A stretch of DNA of 64,000 nucleotides, from assembly GCA_030849805.1 (NCBI GenBank), contig JASANZ010002242.1, positions 34,239-98,238 on the forward strand, given 5' to 3'. The notes under the pieces are model-generated. The model had not been told where the DNA came from and made no database searches. It saw only the letters and a list, made by a program, of their open reading frames with translations. A program made the position numbers and the translations under genes. The DNA comes from Sergeia podlipaevii (Eukaryota; Euglenozoa; Kinetoplastea; Trypanosomatida; Trypanosomatidae). This document shows positions 9,984-21,900 of this stretch, in pieces. Within the stretch, counting starts at the first letter, position 1, and each line of letters begins with the position of its first letter.

Positions 9984-11155
9984 AGGGAGAGAGCTAGACG
10001 GGATGTGCAGGGGGGGGGGAGAGAAATAGCAAATGCACGTATGTATATATATAGAGAGAGAGAGGAAAAAAAAAAGCAGTTTATGTAGTAGATCTTCAAC
10101 CCCCTCCCTTTTTTTTTTTGAGGTAGCTGGAATTGTAATGTACATCAACAGCAGCAGCAACTAGAATGCAATGACACACCCCGTGAAAAGTGAAAGGTGA
10201 GCGTACACCTCTCTTTTTTTCTTAAAAAAAAAAAGAATATATTATTTATTATAATTTTGTTTTTATTACTTACTATTTTTTGTAGAACAATGTGATTTTT
10301 GCATTTTGTTCACCAACTGCATGGCACGGCGCAGGAGAAAGGGAAGAGGAGAGAGAGAGAGAGAGAAATCCCTTCAAAAGGAGGACCAAGAAAGAAGCAG
10401 GAAGCCGAAAAAAAGAAAAAAAAAGAAGACAACAGTATCCGCCACACAGGAGGTGTGCTCTTCGCTATACTTTTTACACTTATGAGGGACACAGCGGATA
10501 GTGTACTACTACTGCGTAGTGCTTTTTTTTTTCCTTGTTTCTTTCTTTCACTTCGCACGCTATAGCACTGAAGGATGCATATGCGTGCAAAGAGAGAAAT
10601 ATGAGGGGAAAAGGAAAGATAACTCGGCACAAACGTACACATATATATGTCTTCTTTTAGCAAAAAAAAAACTATTTGCTTGTATCTTCTATATTTTTCT
10701 TATTTGGAACACGCAGTTTTATTTTACTCACTAATTGTATTCATATACATTTCTTTACCAGCTGCTTTGTTACAAGCTCACGATGTTACACAACCTCTGT
10801 CTTGACTGGAGGGACAATATATATACATATGTACATATGTATGTGTTATCGAGCACTTAGATCTTCACCTTGTATATGGAAACCACATTTAAACAAAACA
10901 AGCATGCTATGACCATCAACATCAGAACTACTATTCATTCAACTAAGAAAACTTGGAGGAAAAATGAAAGCAAGCACGCACCCCAATTCCCTAAGCATTT
11001 GCTGCCCTATTATATACTCTTCCACTTTTCTTATCCCCTTCCGTTTTTTTCTTTTCCTATTATTTTGGCGCCTTGGTTCTTGTGGAAGCAAAGATACGCT
11101 TAGTTGCTACTGCCACCACTAGTGCCATTCAATCTAAATACCCCCAACTACCACC
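9984..11155 (+). other. Intergenic region, no gene seen
   Basis: About 1.2 kb of AT-rich sequence with GA-rich and T-rich tracts. Short open frames here have simple-sequence translations and are not credible. A long pyrimidine region at about 11024-11063 followed by AG near 11087 is the candidate acceptor for the next gene. Confidence 0.55.
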
Positions 11156-11497
11156 ATGGGTAACCTCTGCTCGAAGCCTGACCCCGAGAAGATGGCCAAG
11201 GACAAGGCGAGCCAGGAGAAGCGCAGTGCAGAGCGCCAGGCCAAGACTGACACGAACAAGGAGATTGACAAGACTGCCGTGGGCGACGCGAGGCGCGATG
11301 CCCGGAAGCTGGACAACGACGTGAAGAAGGCTGAGTGCGAAGTGAAGAACGCGGAGCGCGTTGTCAACGACCCCGGGAAGGCTGCTGAGGACGAGACGAA
11401 GCGGATGGAGCGGCAGGCTGAGCGCAACGCGGAGAACAAGATCAACGCGAAAGAGAACACGGCGAAGCGTGACATGCGTAAGAGCATGGGGCTGTAG
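11156..11497 (+). CDS. Small acylated hydrophilic protein 1 (MGNLCSK)
   Basis: The protein has 113 residues and starts M-G-N-L-C-S-K. Gly2 is a predicted N-myristoylation site and Cys5 a predicted palmitoylation site. The rest is almost entirely Lys, Arg, Glu, Asp, Ala and Asn. From about residue 44 it can be cut into 11-residue units (beginning DARRDARKLDN, DVKKAECEVKN, AERVVNDPGKA), which predicts a long amphipathic or coiled-coil helix. There is no signal peptide or membrane span, so attachment would be by lipid, at the inner face of the plasma or flagellar membrane or through an unconventional route as for Leishmania HASPs. It is the first of three similar neighbours. HASP relationship is inferred from N-terminus and composition only. 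Confidence 0.85.
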   Translation: MGNLCSKPDPEKMAKDKASQEKRSAERQAKTDTNKEIDKTAVGDARRDARKLDNDVKKAECEVKNAERVVNDPGKAAEDETKRMERQAERNAENKINAKENTAKRDMRKSMGL

Positions 11498-12749
11498 AGA
11501 TGACGCTTGTCTTGGTGCCTGTGTGCACCTAACAAGGCCGAGGATGCGGTCTGTGTTGTACCCACCCCTGTTATCATTTTTTTTTTTTTTTGCTTACTGT
11601 GTGTTCATTTCTTCTTTTCACCGTGCGCGCATATTTTAAATTTTTATTTCAACCGGCTTACTGGTTACTATTTGTCTATATATTTGTGTGTGCACGTATT
11701 TTGATTCGTTGCTAAGATGTACAACCGAGTGGCGGCTCAAGTCCCGCGTTGGTGCCACATGACATTGTTTCTGTGTGCACGTGCGTGCGCGGTGCTTGCC
11801 ACAACTTGGCCGTACTTTTTGAGTGGGAGCCTATAGCTTCGGTAGCCTGGCTCTCTTGCTTACTTAGCTTCGTTACTGTGTGCATGTGTGTCCATCCTTC
11901 ATACATCCTTTATTATCATGATGGTTGTCAGCATTAGTACTATTGCTAAAATTGTGCTGTGTGCATGACAGACCGAGCAGTTTCACTCAGCACATTGTGG
12001 CACATGGTTGCGTGTGCACCATGAGCCGAATATATATTTGTTACTATATATATTTATGTGTATGCATATGTTTTATGTGTTTTGTGGTCTTTGCATTCTT
12101 ACTGACCACATTCACTATTTATTTTTTATCATTTTGTTTCTCAATTTTCACTGTAACGCATTTTTGCTGTTGTGCAACATACACTTTTGTTTCCCTCACC
12201 GTCCGCGCGCGACTGTGCGCACATGTGTGCATGCGAGTTTGCTGGGAACGATGTGCGCTATGTTACGTAGAGGGGACAGTAGTGATTGTAGGGAGAAAGT
12301 GTGTTTTATCATTTTTGAAGCAAATATGCGATTATTAGAATATATATGCTAGAGGTTCAGGTGATTCCTAAAGACTTTTTGAATTGTGTTTCATAGCGGT
12401 TACCATTCTCAGTATTATTGGTTGTTGTGATGACATTGCTGTTTTTATTTATTTATTTGTTGCTGCTCATGCCTGGTTCATTTTAGCTCTCATTTGCTAA
12501 AAACCTTTACTATCTTTTTTTTTTTGTCTTTAAAGGAATACATTTTCATTGTTTATCTACACCTGTATAGAGGTTTACTATTATCTTATATATATATATA
12601 TAGGTTTTGAGGCTGTTCCGCAAAAAGAAAGAAAAGGGTCCATCTCTACGGCATTTATATTTTTATAAAAGAAAAAAACGCTACACGTTTTATTAGTGTC
12701 TCTACTTCTTTTTTTTCTCAAAAAAAAAAAATAAGTAACTTTTGCAAAC
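11498..12749 (+). other. Intergenic region, no gene seen
   Basis: About 1.25 kb of AT-rich sequence with TG-rich stretches. The pyrimidine tract at about 12700-12719 is followed by an A-run and AG at 12734-12735, only 15 nt before the next ATG, so the predicted leader is very short. Confidence 0.5.
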
Positions 12750-13247
12750 ATGGGCAGCGGCTGCATTAAGGAAGGAGGCCAGAACGTAGAGGACGAGTTC
12801 AACAAGCAGAAGGACGCTGCCACGGAAAACTTTAACCAGCAGAAGGAAGAATTGGAGAAGAACGCCGATGCGAAGCAGCAGGAGATAGAGAAGGAGGCCA
12901 AGGATAAGCGAGCTCAGATGAACGAGGATAGCGAGCAGCGGAAGAAGGACGCCCAGAAGAAATTTGACGACATGAATGAAGAGAACAAGAAGAAGGTGGA
13001 GGAGTGGAAAAATGAAGGGGAAGAGAAGGCAGAGAACTGGAGGAAGGAGCAGGAGGCGAAGATGGACGACATGAAGGAGGACGCCGAGGCCAAGGTTGAG
13101 TCGTGGAAGAAGGATAACCAGCAGAAGCTGGATGATGTCAAGGACAAGGTGGAGGCTAAGACGGACGAATTGCAGAATTCTGCTGATGCCCGCCGTGCGG
13201 AGTTGGAGAACAATGCCCAGGACTTCGTTCAGGGAGATAGCAACTGA
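12750..13247 (+). CDS. Small acylated hendecad-repeat protein 2 (MGSGCIK)
   Basis: The protein has 165 residues and starts M-G-S-G-C-I-K, again with Gly2 and Cys5 as predicted myristoyl and palmitoyl sites. Nearly all the rest falls into 11-residue units. Consecutive examples are KFDDMNEENKK, KVEEWKNEGEE, KAENWRKEQEA, KMDDMKEDAEA, KVESWKKDNQQ and KLDDVKDKVEA, with a hydrophobic residue (V/A/M/L) at position 2 and W/M/V at position 5. One seven-residue unit interrupts the series upstream. Such hendecads form a right-handed coil or a membrane-surface helix, as in LEA proteins, apolipoproteins and synucleins. There is no sequence suggesting enzymatic function. The protein is likely membrane-tethered by lipid; partner and location are unknown. 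Confidence 0.87.
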   Translation: MGSGCIKEGGQNVEDEFNKQKDAATENFNQQKEELEKNADAKQQEIEKEAKDKRAQMNEDSEQRKKDAQKKFDDMNEENKKKVEEWKNEGEEKAENWRKEQEAKMDDMKEDAEAKVESWKKDNQQKLDDVKDKVEAKTDELQNSADARRAELENNAQDFVQGDSN

Positions 13248-15381
13248 TGAGGAAGACATTTTTTTTTTTTCATGCGCCTTTCCTAGTTGGTGTCTTTTTT
13301 TTTCTTGCCTTTTACGTTCCTGGTTTGCCTCTGCGATGATTGGACGGCGTGTAGTTGTCCCATGAGGTGGAATGTGGTTTGTTACGTACATTATGTCGTG
13401 TGTGTGTGTGTGTGCATGGTAAGATGTATGTGTCACAACTACCAGGTGTGGATATTTTTTCGTTATACATTTATGTACTACATCTGTGCTTTTGCATTCG
13501 TCAACTGTATTTTTGTCTTTCTTCTTCTTTCGATTTTTTTTTTTTCTTGTTATACTCCACTGTTGTGATGTTGGGTTGATTCACCCTTCATTGAAGAGTG
13601 AGTATGCTTTGCCTTGATGATGACGATAATGCTGAGGCAGGGACCACAGAGGTATAAGTTAGGAGCAACCTCGTCTTTCTTTTTGGCGTCCTTTTGCCCT
13701 TTCCTTTTCTCTTTCATCTTTACTGGCATGCGCATAAAACAAGTTTGATGGATGACGAAGTGGCAGGACTGCATGCATATAGCATAGTAGCCTTATGCTA
13801 GCATGCGTGAAATGGGGTTGTGACTGAGTGCTTTTTTTTTATTGTAATGTACTTTTTGTTTATATATGTATGTATCTTGTATGTTGCTGTTTTATATGCA
13901 TATGTTTTTATACACACATGCCATTCAATATCTTATGAACATATATATTTACCGCTTCCAAAAAATGCGAAGGAATGGGAAAAAGGAGGGGAATATTGTT
14001 TGCGTTCTTCTTCTCTTTTTTTTTTTGGTAGGGACTTTCCTTTTATTTACTACTATTGTTTTTGTATATACCTCGCAATTAGTTTGGAAGTGCCACTTTT
14101 TCTTTTTTATAGTGAAGCTACAACTTTTGTTGTAGTATTGCTTTCTTAAAAAAAAATTATTTTTTTTGTAATAATGCGTGGTACTTTATTCTGACTACTT
14201 GCGTGCGTCATCATCTCTGCTCGAAGAGTTTGCTCTCAGTAAGACAAGTTGCAGAGGTAGTGTGGTGCGCACATGTATCTTTTTTTCTTCTTTTTGTATT
14301 TTCTTTTTTCTTTTTGTTTTTTACGTCCGGCAAAAAATAGTGGAATGCGTTCGTGAAGATTGGGGAAGGGGAAAACAAAGAAAGAAGAAAAATAATAATA
14401 ATAAAAAAGATGAGAGACGCGTGGATAGATCGAATGAAAAATAATAATAGAAAATGATGCAACTATATACCGGAGATTGAAAGATAAATGTGGGAATGAG
14501 AGACAGAGACAGAGAAAGGTATTCCTGACGTTGTAAAAAGGACGACATTGTCAGCTCAATACAAAAATGATATGACGGTGTGTCTATATATATATATATA
14601 TATTACTGGCTGCTCGTGCACTCAGTTTGTGATGACACATTTCTTTTTTTTTTTTGTTTGTTTGTTTGGTTATTATTGTATCTTGTTGTTGTTTTTTTTA
14701 CCTTTTTTTTTGCAGCTCTCTAGTAGATTCGCAGCTTTTTTTTTTTTTGTTGTTGTTGTGATGTTTTTGCGGGTACGCTTAAAAAAAGGAAAATTATATG
14801 GCGGGAAATAGCAATATATATATCAAATAAAGTACTGAAAAAAAAAAGAAAAGGCATCTGAATACTTTTTTGTTTTCCTATATAGATATATGTATCTTTT
14901 TTTTTTTTTAAACACCCCTTTAAATGAATTATCAACTAATATGCCAGTTGGTAGGAAGTGAGCATCTTTTTTTTTTTTTGTCATGCTCAACGAAGCCAGT
15001 TGGCCATGCCTTTTTTTCTTCTTCCCAATTTATCAACTTTGGAATGAAGAAAAGAGACCTTACAAATTTAATGCTCCTTTTCTTAAACTTCTTTCTCTTT
15101 ATATTTCAATACTATCTTCTGTCTTCATATATATATATTGTATGACAGAATAAGATCTATTGCGTTTTCTGCATTCAAAGATTCCTATCTATTTTAAAAA
15201 GAAAGGAAAAAGTTCTTTTTAAAAGCAATCGAGTTCAATCAACCCACAGACAGATAGAAAGGACCCCCTTCCCTCTATCAATACACCTACACTCAAGCCC
15301 ACTCACTTTTTACCGTTTTCTTTTAAAAATAAATAAGTTATCACACCGCTTTCAACCTTTCTCTCTCTCTCTCTCGCAATC
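13248..15381 (+). other. 2.1-kb intergenic region, no gene seen
   Basis: AT-rich sequence with many T-runs and short TA microsatellites (for example about 14586-14603). I see no credible coding frame or structured RNA. A pyrimidine tract at about 15305-15324 followed by AG at 15336-15337 is the candidate acceptor, 45 nt before the next ATG; a (CT)n run at about 15358-15375 lies inside the predicted leader. Confidence 0.5.
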
Positions 15382-15720
15382 ATGGGCGGCGACTGTTCCA
15401 AGGAAGAAAATCAAACCCGCAACGACAAGACCAAGAAGGACATCAAGAACGCGGAGGATGACCTACGGAAAAAAGAACAGAACGCCGAGAAGAAGATGAA
15501 CGCCAAGAAGGACGAGATCAAGAAGGACATAAACGAAAAGAAGGACGAGATCAAGAAGGACATAAACGAAAAGAAGGATGAGATGAAGAAGGACATGGGC
15601 GCCAAGAAGGATGAGATGAAGAAGGACATGGACGCCAAGAAGGACGAGATGAAGAAGGACATCGACGCCAAGAAGGACGAGATGAAGGAAGACATCGACG
15701 CCAAGAAGGACCACGAGTAG
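15382..15720 (+). CDS. Small acylated hendecad-repeat protein 3 (MGGDCSK)
   Basis: The protein has 112 residues and starts M-G-G-D-C-S-K, with predicted Gly2 myristoylation and Cys5 palmitoylation. Residues 42-107 are six nearly perfect 11-residue repeats of the form KKDEMKKDMDA (early copies KKDEIKKDINE), and a seventh, truncated copy ends the protein. The repeat puts I/M at positions 5 and 9 on a background of Lys and Asp/Glu, giving a narrow hydrophobic stripe on a strongly charged helix. It is the most repetitive and probably the youngest member of the three-gene cluster. Function is unknown; a lipid-anchored surface helix or spacer is inferred. Confidence 0.85.
   Translation: MGGDCSKEENQTRNDKTKKDIKNAEDDLRKKEQNAEKKMNAKKDEIKKDINEKKDEIKKDINEKKDEMKKDMGAKKDEMKKDMDAKKDEMKKDIDAKKDEMKEDIDAKKDHE
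15505..15702 (+). repeat. 33-bp tandem repeat, six copies
   Basis: Six contiguous in-frame 33-base units encode the KKDE(I/M)KKD hendecads. Adjacent copies differ by only a few bases, so copy number may vary between strains. Confidence 0.93.
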
Positions 15721-18700
15721 TGGATTATTCCAGGTCAAAGTGAAATGATGATTGTTAAAAAAAAAACCTAATAAAACGCAAATGTTTGAAGGAGTAACGA
15801 GAGGGAGCGGGACAGTGAGCGCTCTTTTAGGATAGGGGATAGAAAGGCACACACACACACACGCACACGCACGTGGAGCAAGATTTTTTTCTTAAAATAG
15901 GAAGGGTTGATATAGCGCGGTAATTTTTGAATTGAAGCAAATAATAATCATCAGCTATCTTCTCTTTTTTTTTTTTTTACACAACAGTAACAACTGTTCT
16001 TCTATCCTCTATCCCTAGTCAATTTTTTATTGACATTTTTTTCTCTTGCTTCTTTAGTCACAAACACATTCAGGAAAAAAAATGCAAAAACGGTATTCCT
16101 ATTATGTTTTTTTTTTTTTTACATCTCATTTTACTTTCTCCTCCTCCCCTCATTTTTTTTTTTTGTTGGCTTTGATGACACCATTTTTTTTTCTTTTTTA
16201 CTGGTATCGACATCTTCAAAGCGAACTGCGACACAGTATCGTACTGATCCAGTACATGAAAGTGTTGCCGTCAACAGGAAGGCTTCGCCAACTTTTTTTT
16301 TCACGTTGATGTGACGTTTGTACGTGTGTTTGAATTAAAATGATTCTCTCCTCTATTTTTTTTTTTTTTTTTACAAAAGAAAGTTATTATCGCAAACCTG
16401 TGTTGTGCTCTCTCTCCTTCTACTCTTCACTGATTAAAGCTACACATATAAAATGCCGTTCTTTGCTGTGAGGAGGGAGTCGCTTCCCTCAAAAAAGAAA
16501 AAAAAACGATGCAGAGGGAAGCAAGCGGGAGCGGACGAAAGAAGGAGGGGGAGAAAACATCTCACCACATCCTCACTCACTGTTTCTATTTCTTTTTTTT
16601 TTCTTCTTTTTTTTTTGCCCTTTGTGAGGAGCTCTACGTATATGAGCAGGTGGTTAAGAATAGAACGTTTGAAGGATAGGATGGCGGTGGGATAGGGTGG
16701 AGGACTTGTGGGAGATAGTGGATATATATACACAGCATAATAGCCATACAGATACGTACGCGATGTCGTGGTGAGTGAGTTTTTTTTTCTTTTCGTTTCT
16801 ACAGAAATTGTCATTATATATACATGCCTTTTCTAAAATTTGTTTCATATGCGCATTTGAATACTTGATTTACCCAAAGGGTTGAAAAGAAAAACAACAG
16901 AGAAAAAAAGCACAATTTTATTTTCTATTACACCCCGTTTTTTTTTGTTGTTGCTTTGTTGTTTAGTTGGAAATGACTGTCTTTTTTTTCATTTGTTTAT
17001 CAAGAAAGGACTGAAAGCATTTCTATAAATATGTTTTCTTGATACTGTTTGTCTTCAACTAGTCATCAATTTTTTTTTTCTTTTTGTTAGAGTAGCTTTT
17101 GGCTAAGAATGGCAGATCGTGTGCGTCTTTGTCATCCTAGCATTACTCCCTCCCTCCATTTAAAAAGAAAATATACGCTTAGCAAATTTAGAATTTTTTA
17201 AAGTAAATATGATGACCAGTATATATTTCTCTCTCTTTTTTTTTTTTTTTTAAGCCAATAAGCGGCATACAGCTATGGCAAAGATCTATGATGTGTCTGG
17301 AAAGAAGGAAAGAAAGAAAACAAATCAATAACGAGGTAGGGAGGAGGGGGAGAAAAAAAAGGGGAAAGAGTGCTAGCAAGCGATGTGAAATGGAGCTCAC
17401 AGAGGCCATAGCACAGGTGATTTCTGTCATCTGTGTTGGTGATTGCAATGAGTGTCATTTATATACGCAAATACACATTCGTTGTCGCTTTACCCTTTGG
17501 AATTGAAAACTCAAGGACCCATTTCTCTCTCTCTCTCTCTTTAAAAAAAAATTTCTTTTGCAATGAGGATGCCTCTGCTACTGGCCCTCTTTTCGTTTTT
17601 TTTTCCTGTACTTGCGTCTACAGTTAGCTAGTTCGCAAATTTTTTTTTGTGATTCTACGTACGTTTTTTTTATACATATTATTTCTATTTAAATGAGAAA
17701 AAAGCCAAAACAAAGGCATCTACAGCATTTGTTGAGAGGTAAATAATGCAGTAGTGCTGATTTTAAACATACGTTATGACATGGCTTACCACTATTGGGT
17801 TACAAACATATATATATTCGTATTTTATATAAGGATAGTGCGTATACAAATCGTATTGTGTGAGCTTCTTCTTTATATATCTATGTTCTTTTTTTTTTTA
17901 TGGGGATATAAAAGTAAATAAATATGCACACATATTTTTGCTTTTTTGCAGCTGACTTTGTCTTTTCTGACTTAGGACTGTATTTCTGTTTGTGCTTCAG
18001 AGCTCTTGATTTTCACCGCTGAGCATCTGCATACATTTAAGTCCTCATTATCTTTTTGCTTCTACTTTAGAATCTGTGTTTTTCTCTTTTTTCTAAACCC
18101 CTTTTGCCAGTCTGCTTTTATTTTGTCTCTTTTTTTAGTTCTTAGCAGTTAAGGAGAGCTACTCTCTCTTTCTCTCCAACCTTTTTTTTTTTCTTATTCC
18201 TTGCCTCTTTTTTGTTGTCCCACTTTCTTCCTTTGCCTTACCACGACGAAAGAGACGGTACGTATTGGAAGCACAGAAGTAAAATAGAGATAGAGAAGGG
18301 GAGAGAGAGAGAATAAAAAGGAGGGAACTATATTAGGTCGAGGTGTATAAACTGGCGGCTTCACTTACGTTTGAAGCACTGCTTTTTTTTTTCTGCCCCT
18401 CCCTTTTTTTTTTTTGGCAAGCAGAAATACTGAAGGGCATTAAGTGTCTCTTCGTCCTTTTTCTTTTCTAAATATACATTTTTTTTACCCCTTAGAAAAA
18501 AAAAAAGAAACCTCTTCGACGGCAAGGGCTGACGAATTGTGAAAAGAAAGCAAATTTTAAAGGTTGAACTTAGGAGAAGGAGCAAGAAGAAAGAGAACAC
18601 ACATTATTTTTCTCTCTCTCTCCCCCCTTTCTTTTCCACAGTTCTTTCTATATATAGATATAGATATATATAGATATATATATTTCTTTCTTTTGAATAG

Positions 18701-18931
18701 TAAGTTATTATCGGATATATTCTGGGTTCTCTACCACTCCCAAAACCCAGCACCTACACAAATTATCAAAGCGACGTGCCGTCTTTGTTTAAGGAGAGTA
18801 GCATTGGTGGACTTTCTGCTCTTCTCTAATTTATCATCTTTTTTTTTTTTTTTTCTACAGAGAGGTGATATATCGAAGGATCAGCAACAAAATACACGCA
18901 CACACACACACACACACACAAGCAAGGGAAG
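15721..18931 (+). other. 3.2-kb gene-free gap with strong splice acceptor at its end
   Basis: The longest gap in the window. It is AT-rich with many poly-T runs, a few GA-rich stretches and TA repeats. Short open frames translate to simple sequence. No tRNA, rRNA or convincing snoRNA signature was seen. Just before the next gene, a long T tract (about 18837-18856) ends in ctacag with AG at 18859-18860, the clearest trans-splice acceptor in the window. An (AC)n run at about 18897-18921 lies in the predicted 72-nt leader. Confidence 0.6.
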
Positions 18932-21900
18932 ATGAGCACCAATCAGGGAAGTGCGAATGCCTCCACAAGTGCTAGTGAAAAGGCCTGGCGTGCACTTTCA
19001 CTGCATTCTACATTGGCTACCACACTGGACGCCACCGCCGTGCGCCAGCCCCCCACGGCACTCCTGACCCGCGTGCTAACACGAACGTGCATGGACTATG
19101 CGGATGTGCTGGTAGACGCTCGGTGCGCCACAGGAAGTGAGACTCAAGGTACCGCAGCTGCTATCTGGCTCCACAGCAATGCATCCATGAGCAATCATCA
19201 CACCAGCGGCGGCGGTGCAGGGGATGCTGGTACTCAGACAGCAGCAAGTACTGCTGGCACTTCTGCCTCTACCATTGGAGCGGCAGTCATTTCCGCTGCT
19301 GACGAGCCTCCGCCGTTGTACATGACCCCTGCAGCTCGACAAGAAAGACGTGCCTTGATGGCTCTATACGCGGTACAGTGTCTTCTTGTGGCGGGCGATA
19401 CAATCCCTGCGCTGCAGCGGTCCCATGAGGTGGCGCTTGCGATTGCGAGCGAAGAGCCCGGAGCGTGTGAGGAGCTTGAGGCGGCATTCAAGCTCATTGC
19501 GGGGTTGTGCGGCGTGGATGTCATTGTAGTTTCAGTCGGTATGCAGCCAGGGGCTGCAGTGACCAAGCGGTACGCGGAGCAGCAGCTCAGCGCCACCAAT
19601 GCTGTGGATGATCTAGATGGAAAAGGAAAGAAGCCCTCTAGCACTAATACCACTGCTACCGCTGCTGCTGCTGCTGCTGCTACAGGGTGGGGTGCCCTCA
19701 AGCGCAAGACTGTGTTCATCACCACTTACCAAGGATTACGCAGTTGGGATCGAAGACTGTTTCTTACCTCCCCACTTTCTGCTTCCTCTTCTTCTGTTGC
19801 CGCTGCTACTAGCGGGACGGACAACAACAACAACAAAAGCGAGACCAAGTCGCCTCCCACACTGCGGAATGCAACCATCGAAGGGTCTGCTTCAGAGGAC
19901 GCATCTTCCACCCCGACGGCCACTGCGAGCGCGACGACGAGTGCTGCTCCGTCCACTGAAGCCGCCGCCGCCAAAACTGGGGTTATCCCTCACGTCGCTG
20001 TAGTGGTAGCAGAGGACGTGGGCGAGGTGAAGCCATCCGATGAACAGGAGTGGGATAGCATTATTGCCGATGTGCTCTTCACTGTGGAGCGGGTGCACAG
20101 TTCATACCCCTCTGCCATGCATCGCACCCCGCACCTGATGTGGCTCTGCCTCGGGCCTCTCGCGGCCTTATCACCTCGTATTCGCACTCGCTTGGACCGA
20201 CGCTCACGCCGCTTTTACCCACTTCTGCCGAGTAACTACCTTCCCGCCGCGACTGCTTCTCTGGCGCGCACCGGGCCCGGCACATCTGCTCCACTGGACA
20301 GCACCCGCATGGTATACCTACTCTATCGGGACGAGAAGGACAAGGAGGAGCAGCTGCGGGCGGTGCTAAGCACCACGCAGGCCTTTGAACGTGTGCTTGT
20401 CATGACGCACAGTAAAGACATTCGCCACGTGTATGCGGTGATACAGGGCTGGGGGATATACAACAGCAAAGAAAACATGTTTTTTTCACAGCGGTCGGAC
20501 TCCGCGGAAAAGCAGACCTCGCTCATCTACAACAGCTGCTCTAAGAAGCCATTGTCGCAACCGCCGCAGCAGCAGGGCCGGAAGGGAGACAGCAGCAGCA
20601 GCGAGGGCAGTGGTAACGAAAGCAACGAGCGCCGCCAAGTACTGGTGGTTGGTTGGGATGCTTTCACTGCGATGGATGTGATGGACGTTGACCTCATTGT
20701 TCAGTACCACCCCCCGCAGAAGTCCCTGACGGAGCGCGAGTGGAGTGACTTCATTCAAGTGCTCCACACTACCGCAGACGCGGAAGTGGAGATAGAGGCT
20801 TCTCTCCGAGGCAATCCCAACAACACGACAAACAACATTAACTTGAAGCTTAGCCAACTGCGTCGTGGCTTGAGCATTGCTGGGCGTCGCTACGTGGCCA
20901 ACGGTGGAGGCCATCACAGCGGCACTGGCGCGCTTCGACGTCCGACAGTGATCACTATGATGGGCGCTCTTGACTACGCACTCACCGCGTACTTCATGCA
21001 GCAGTATCTGTACAGCGGCTCTACAGGCTCGCCTTCCCGACTTGCACTGACGGCCTCGCTCGCCGCCGTCACGCAGGCCACCTCGTCCAACGCAGATATG
21101 CCTGTTGTGCCCTCTAGCAACCCTTCTATGGCTCCCATTCTGGACATTGCCGCCTCACACCCGTTGTTTGATGTACTCGTCACGGGCTCAGAGGAGCCTC
21201 TTGCGCTACCCCTCGCCACCTCTCCCACGTCATTCTTGAAGGCTGGCGCTGTCTCATCGACGGCGAAGCCAGACGCTACGACAAAGGACCCCGCCATCGT
21301 TGCGGTCGTGGCAGACCGGCACGTGCCATCGACGGCCCTGTGTGGACTCTCTCACCCAATTAGCATTAAGGAAGTACTCAAGGCGAAGCTGCGCAAGGAG
21401 CAGCGTGCGCAGCTGCAGAGCGGCTTTGGCAGCGGGAACAAATCTAATGCGCTCGGCTCGCAAGGCTTTTTGATTTCGTGCGTAGCAGGCAGTAAGCACT
21501 TGTCGGGTGGCAACACGAGCGGAGAGAAGGGGAGCTCGTCAGCATCCGCGGGGGTCAACGCACGCACATCAATGAGCGCGCCACCGGCCTCGAGCACGAC
21601 ATCCACTGCAGGGAATAGAATAAGCAGCAATAACAATAGCAGTGCCAATACTAGAGGTGGTGGCAGTGGTGGTAGCGGTGGTGGTAGCGGTGGTGGTAGC
21701 GGTGGTGGTAGCGGTGGTGGTAGCGGTGGCGGACAAGCCAGCAAGAATGCTGGGGGCAAGAAGAACTCTGGTGGCAATCACGGCGGCGGCAGCAGCGTCA
21801 ACAACAACAACAACAGCTCGAATGCCAAGGGAGGAGTCGGTTGTGGCAGCGGTAACGCACCGAGCTCCTCGCCCGCGCCGAGCAGCGGGTCCGGCAACAA

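Noticed and set aside
12702..13436. A 244-codon open frame on the minus strand with many leucine-rich hydrophobic segments, longer than the sense gene.
   Set aside because: It is the antisense of a Lys/Glu-rich coiled-coil gene: AAG and GAG codons read as CTT and CTC, giving false membrane helices. It opposes the direction of all other genes.
13610..13640. A TGATGA box followed by CTGA, resembling C/D snoRNA boxes.
   Set aside because: The boxes are far too close together for a snoRNA and no terminal stem is evident.
15463..15858. Minus-strand frame rich in leucine and valine opposite the third acylated protein.
   Set aside because: Same antisense artefact from the 33-bp repeat; the sense frame has a splice signal, acylation start and sensible composition.
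16030..17627. Several open frames of 60-125 codons on both strands in the 3.2-kb gap.
   Set aside because: Translations are dominated by Phe, Lys or Leu runs from T- and A-tracts, with no domain, no codon bias and no consistent start context.
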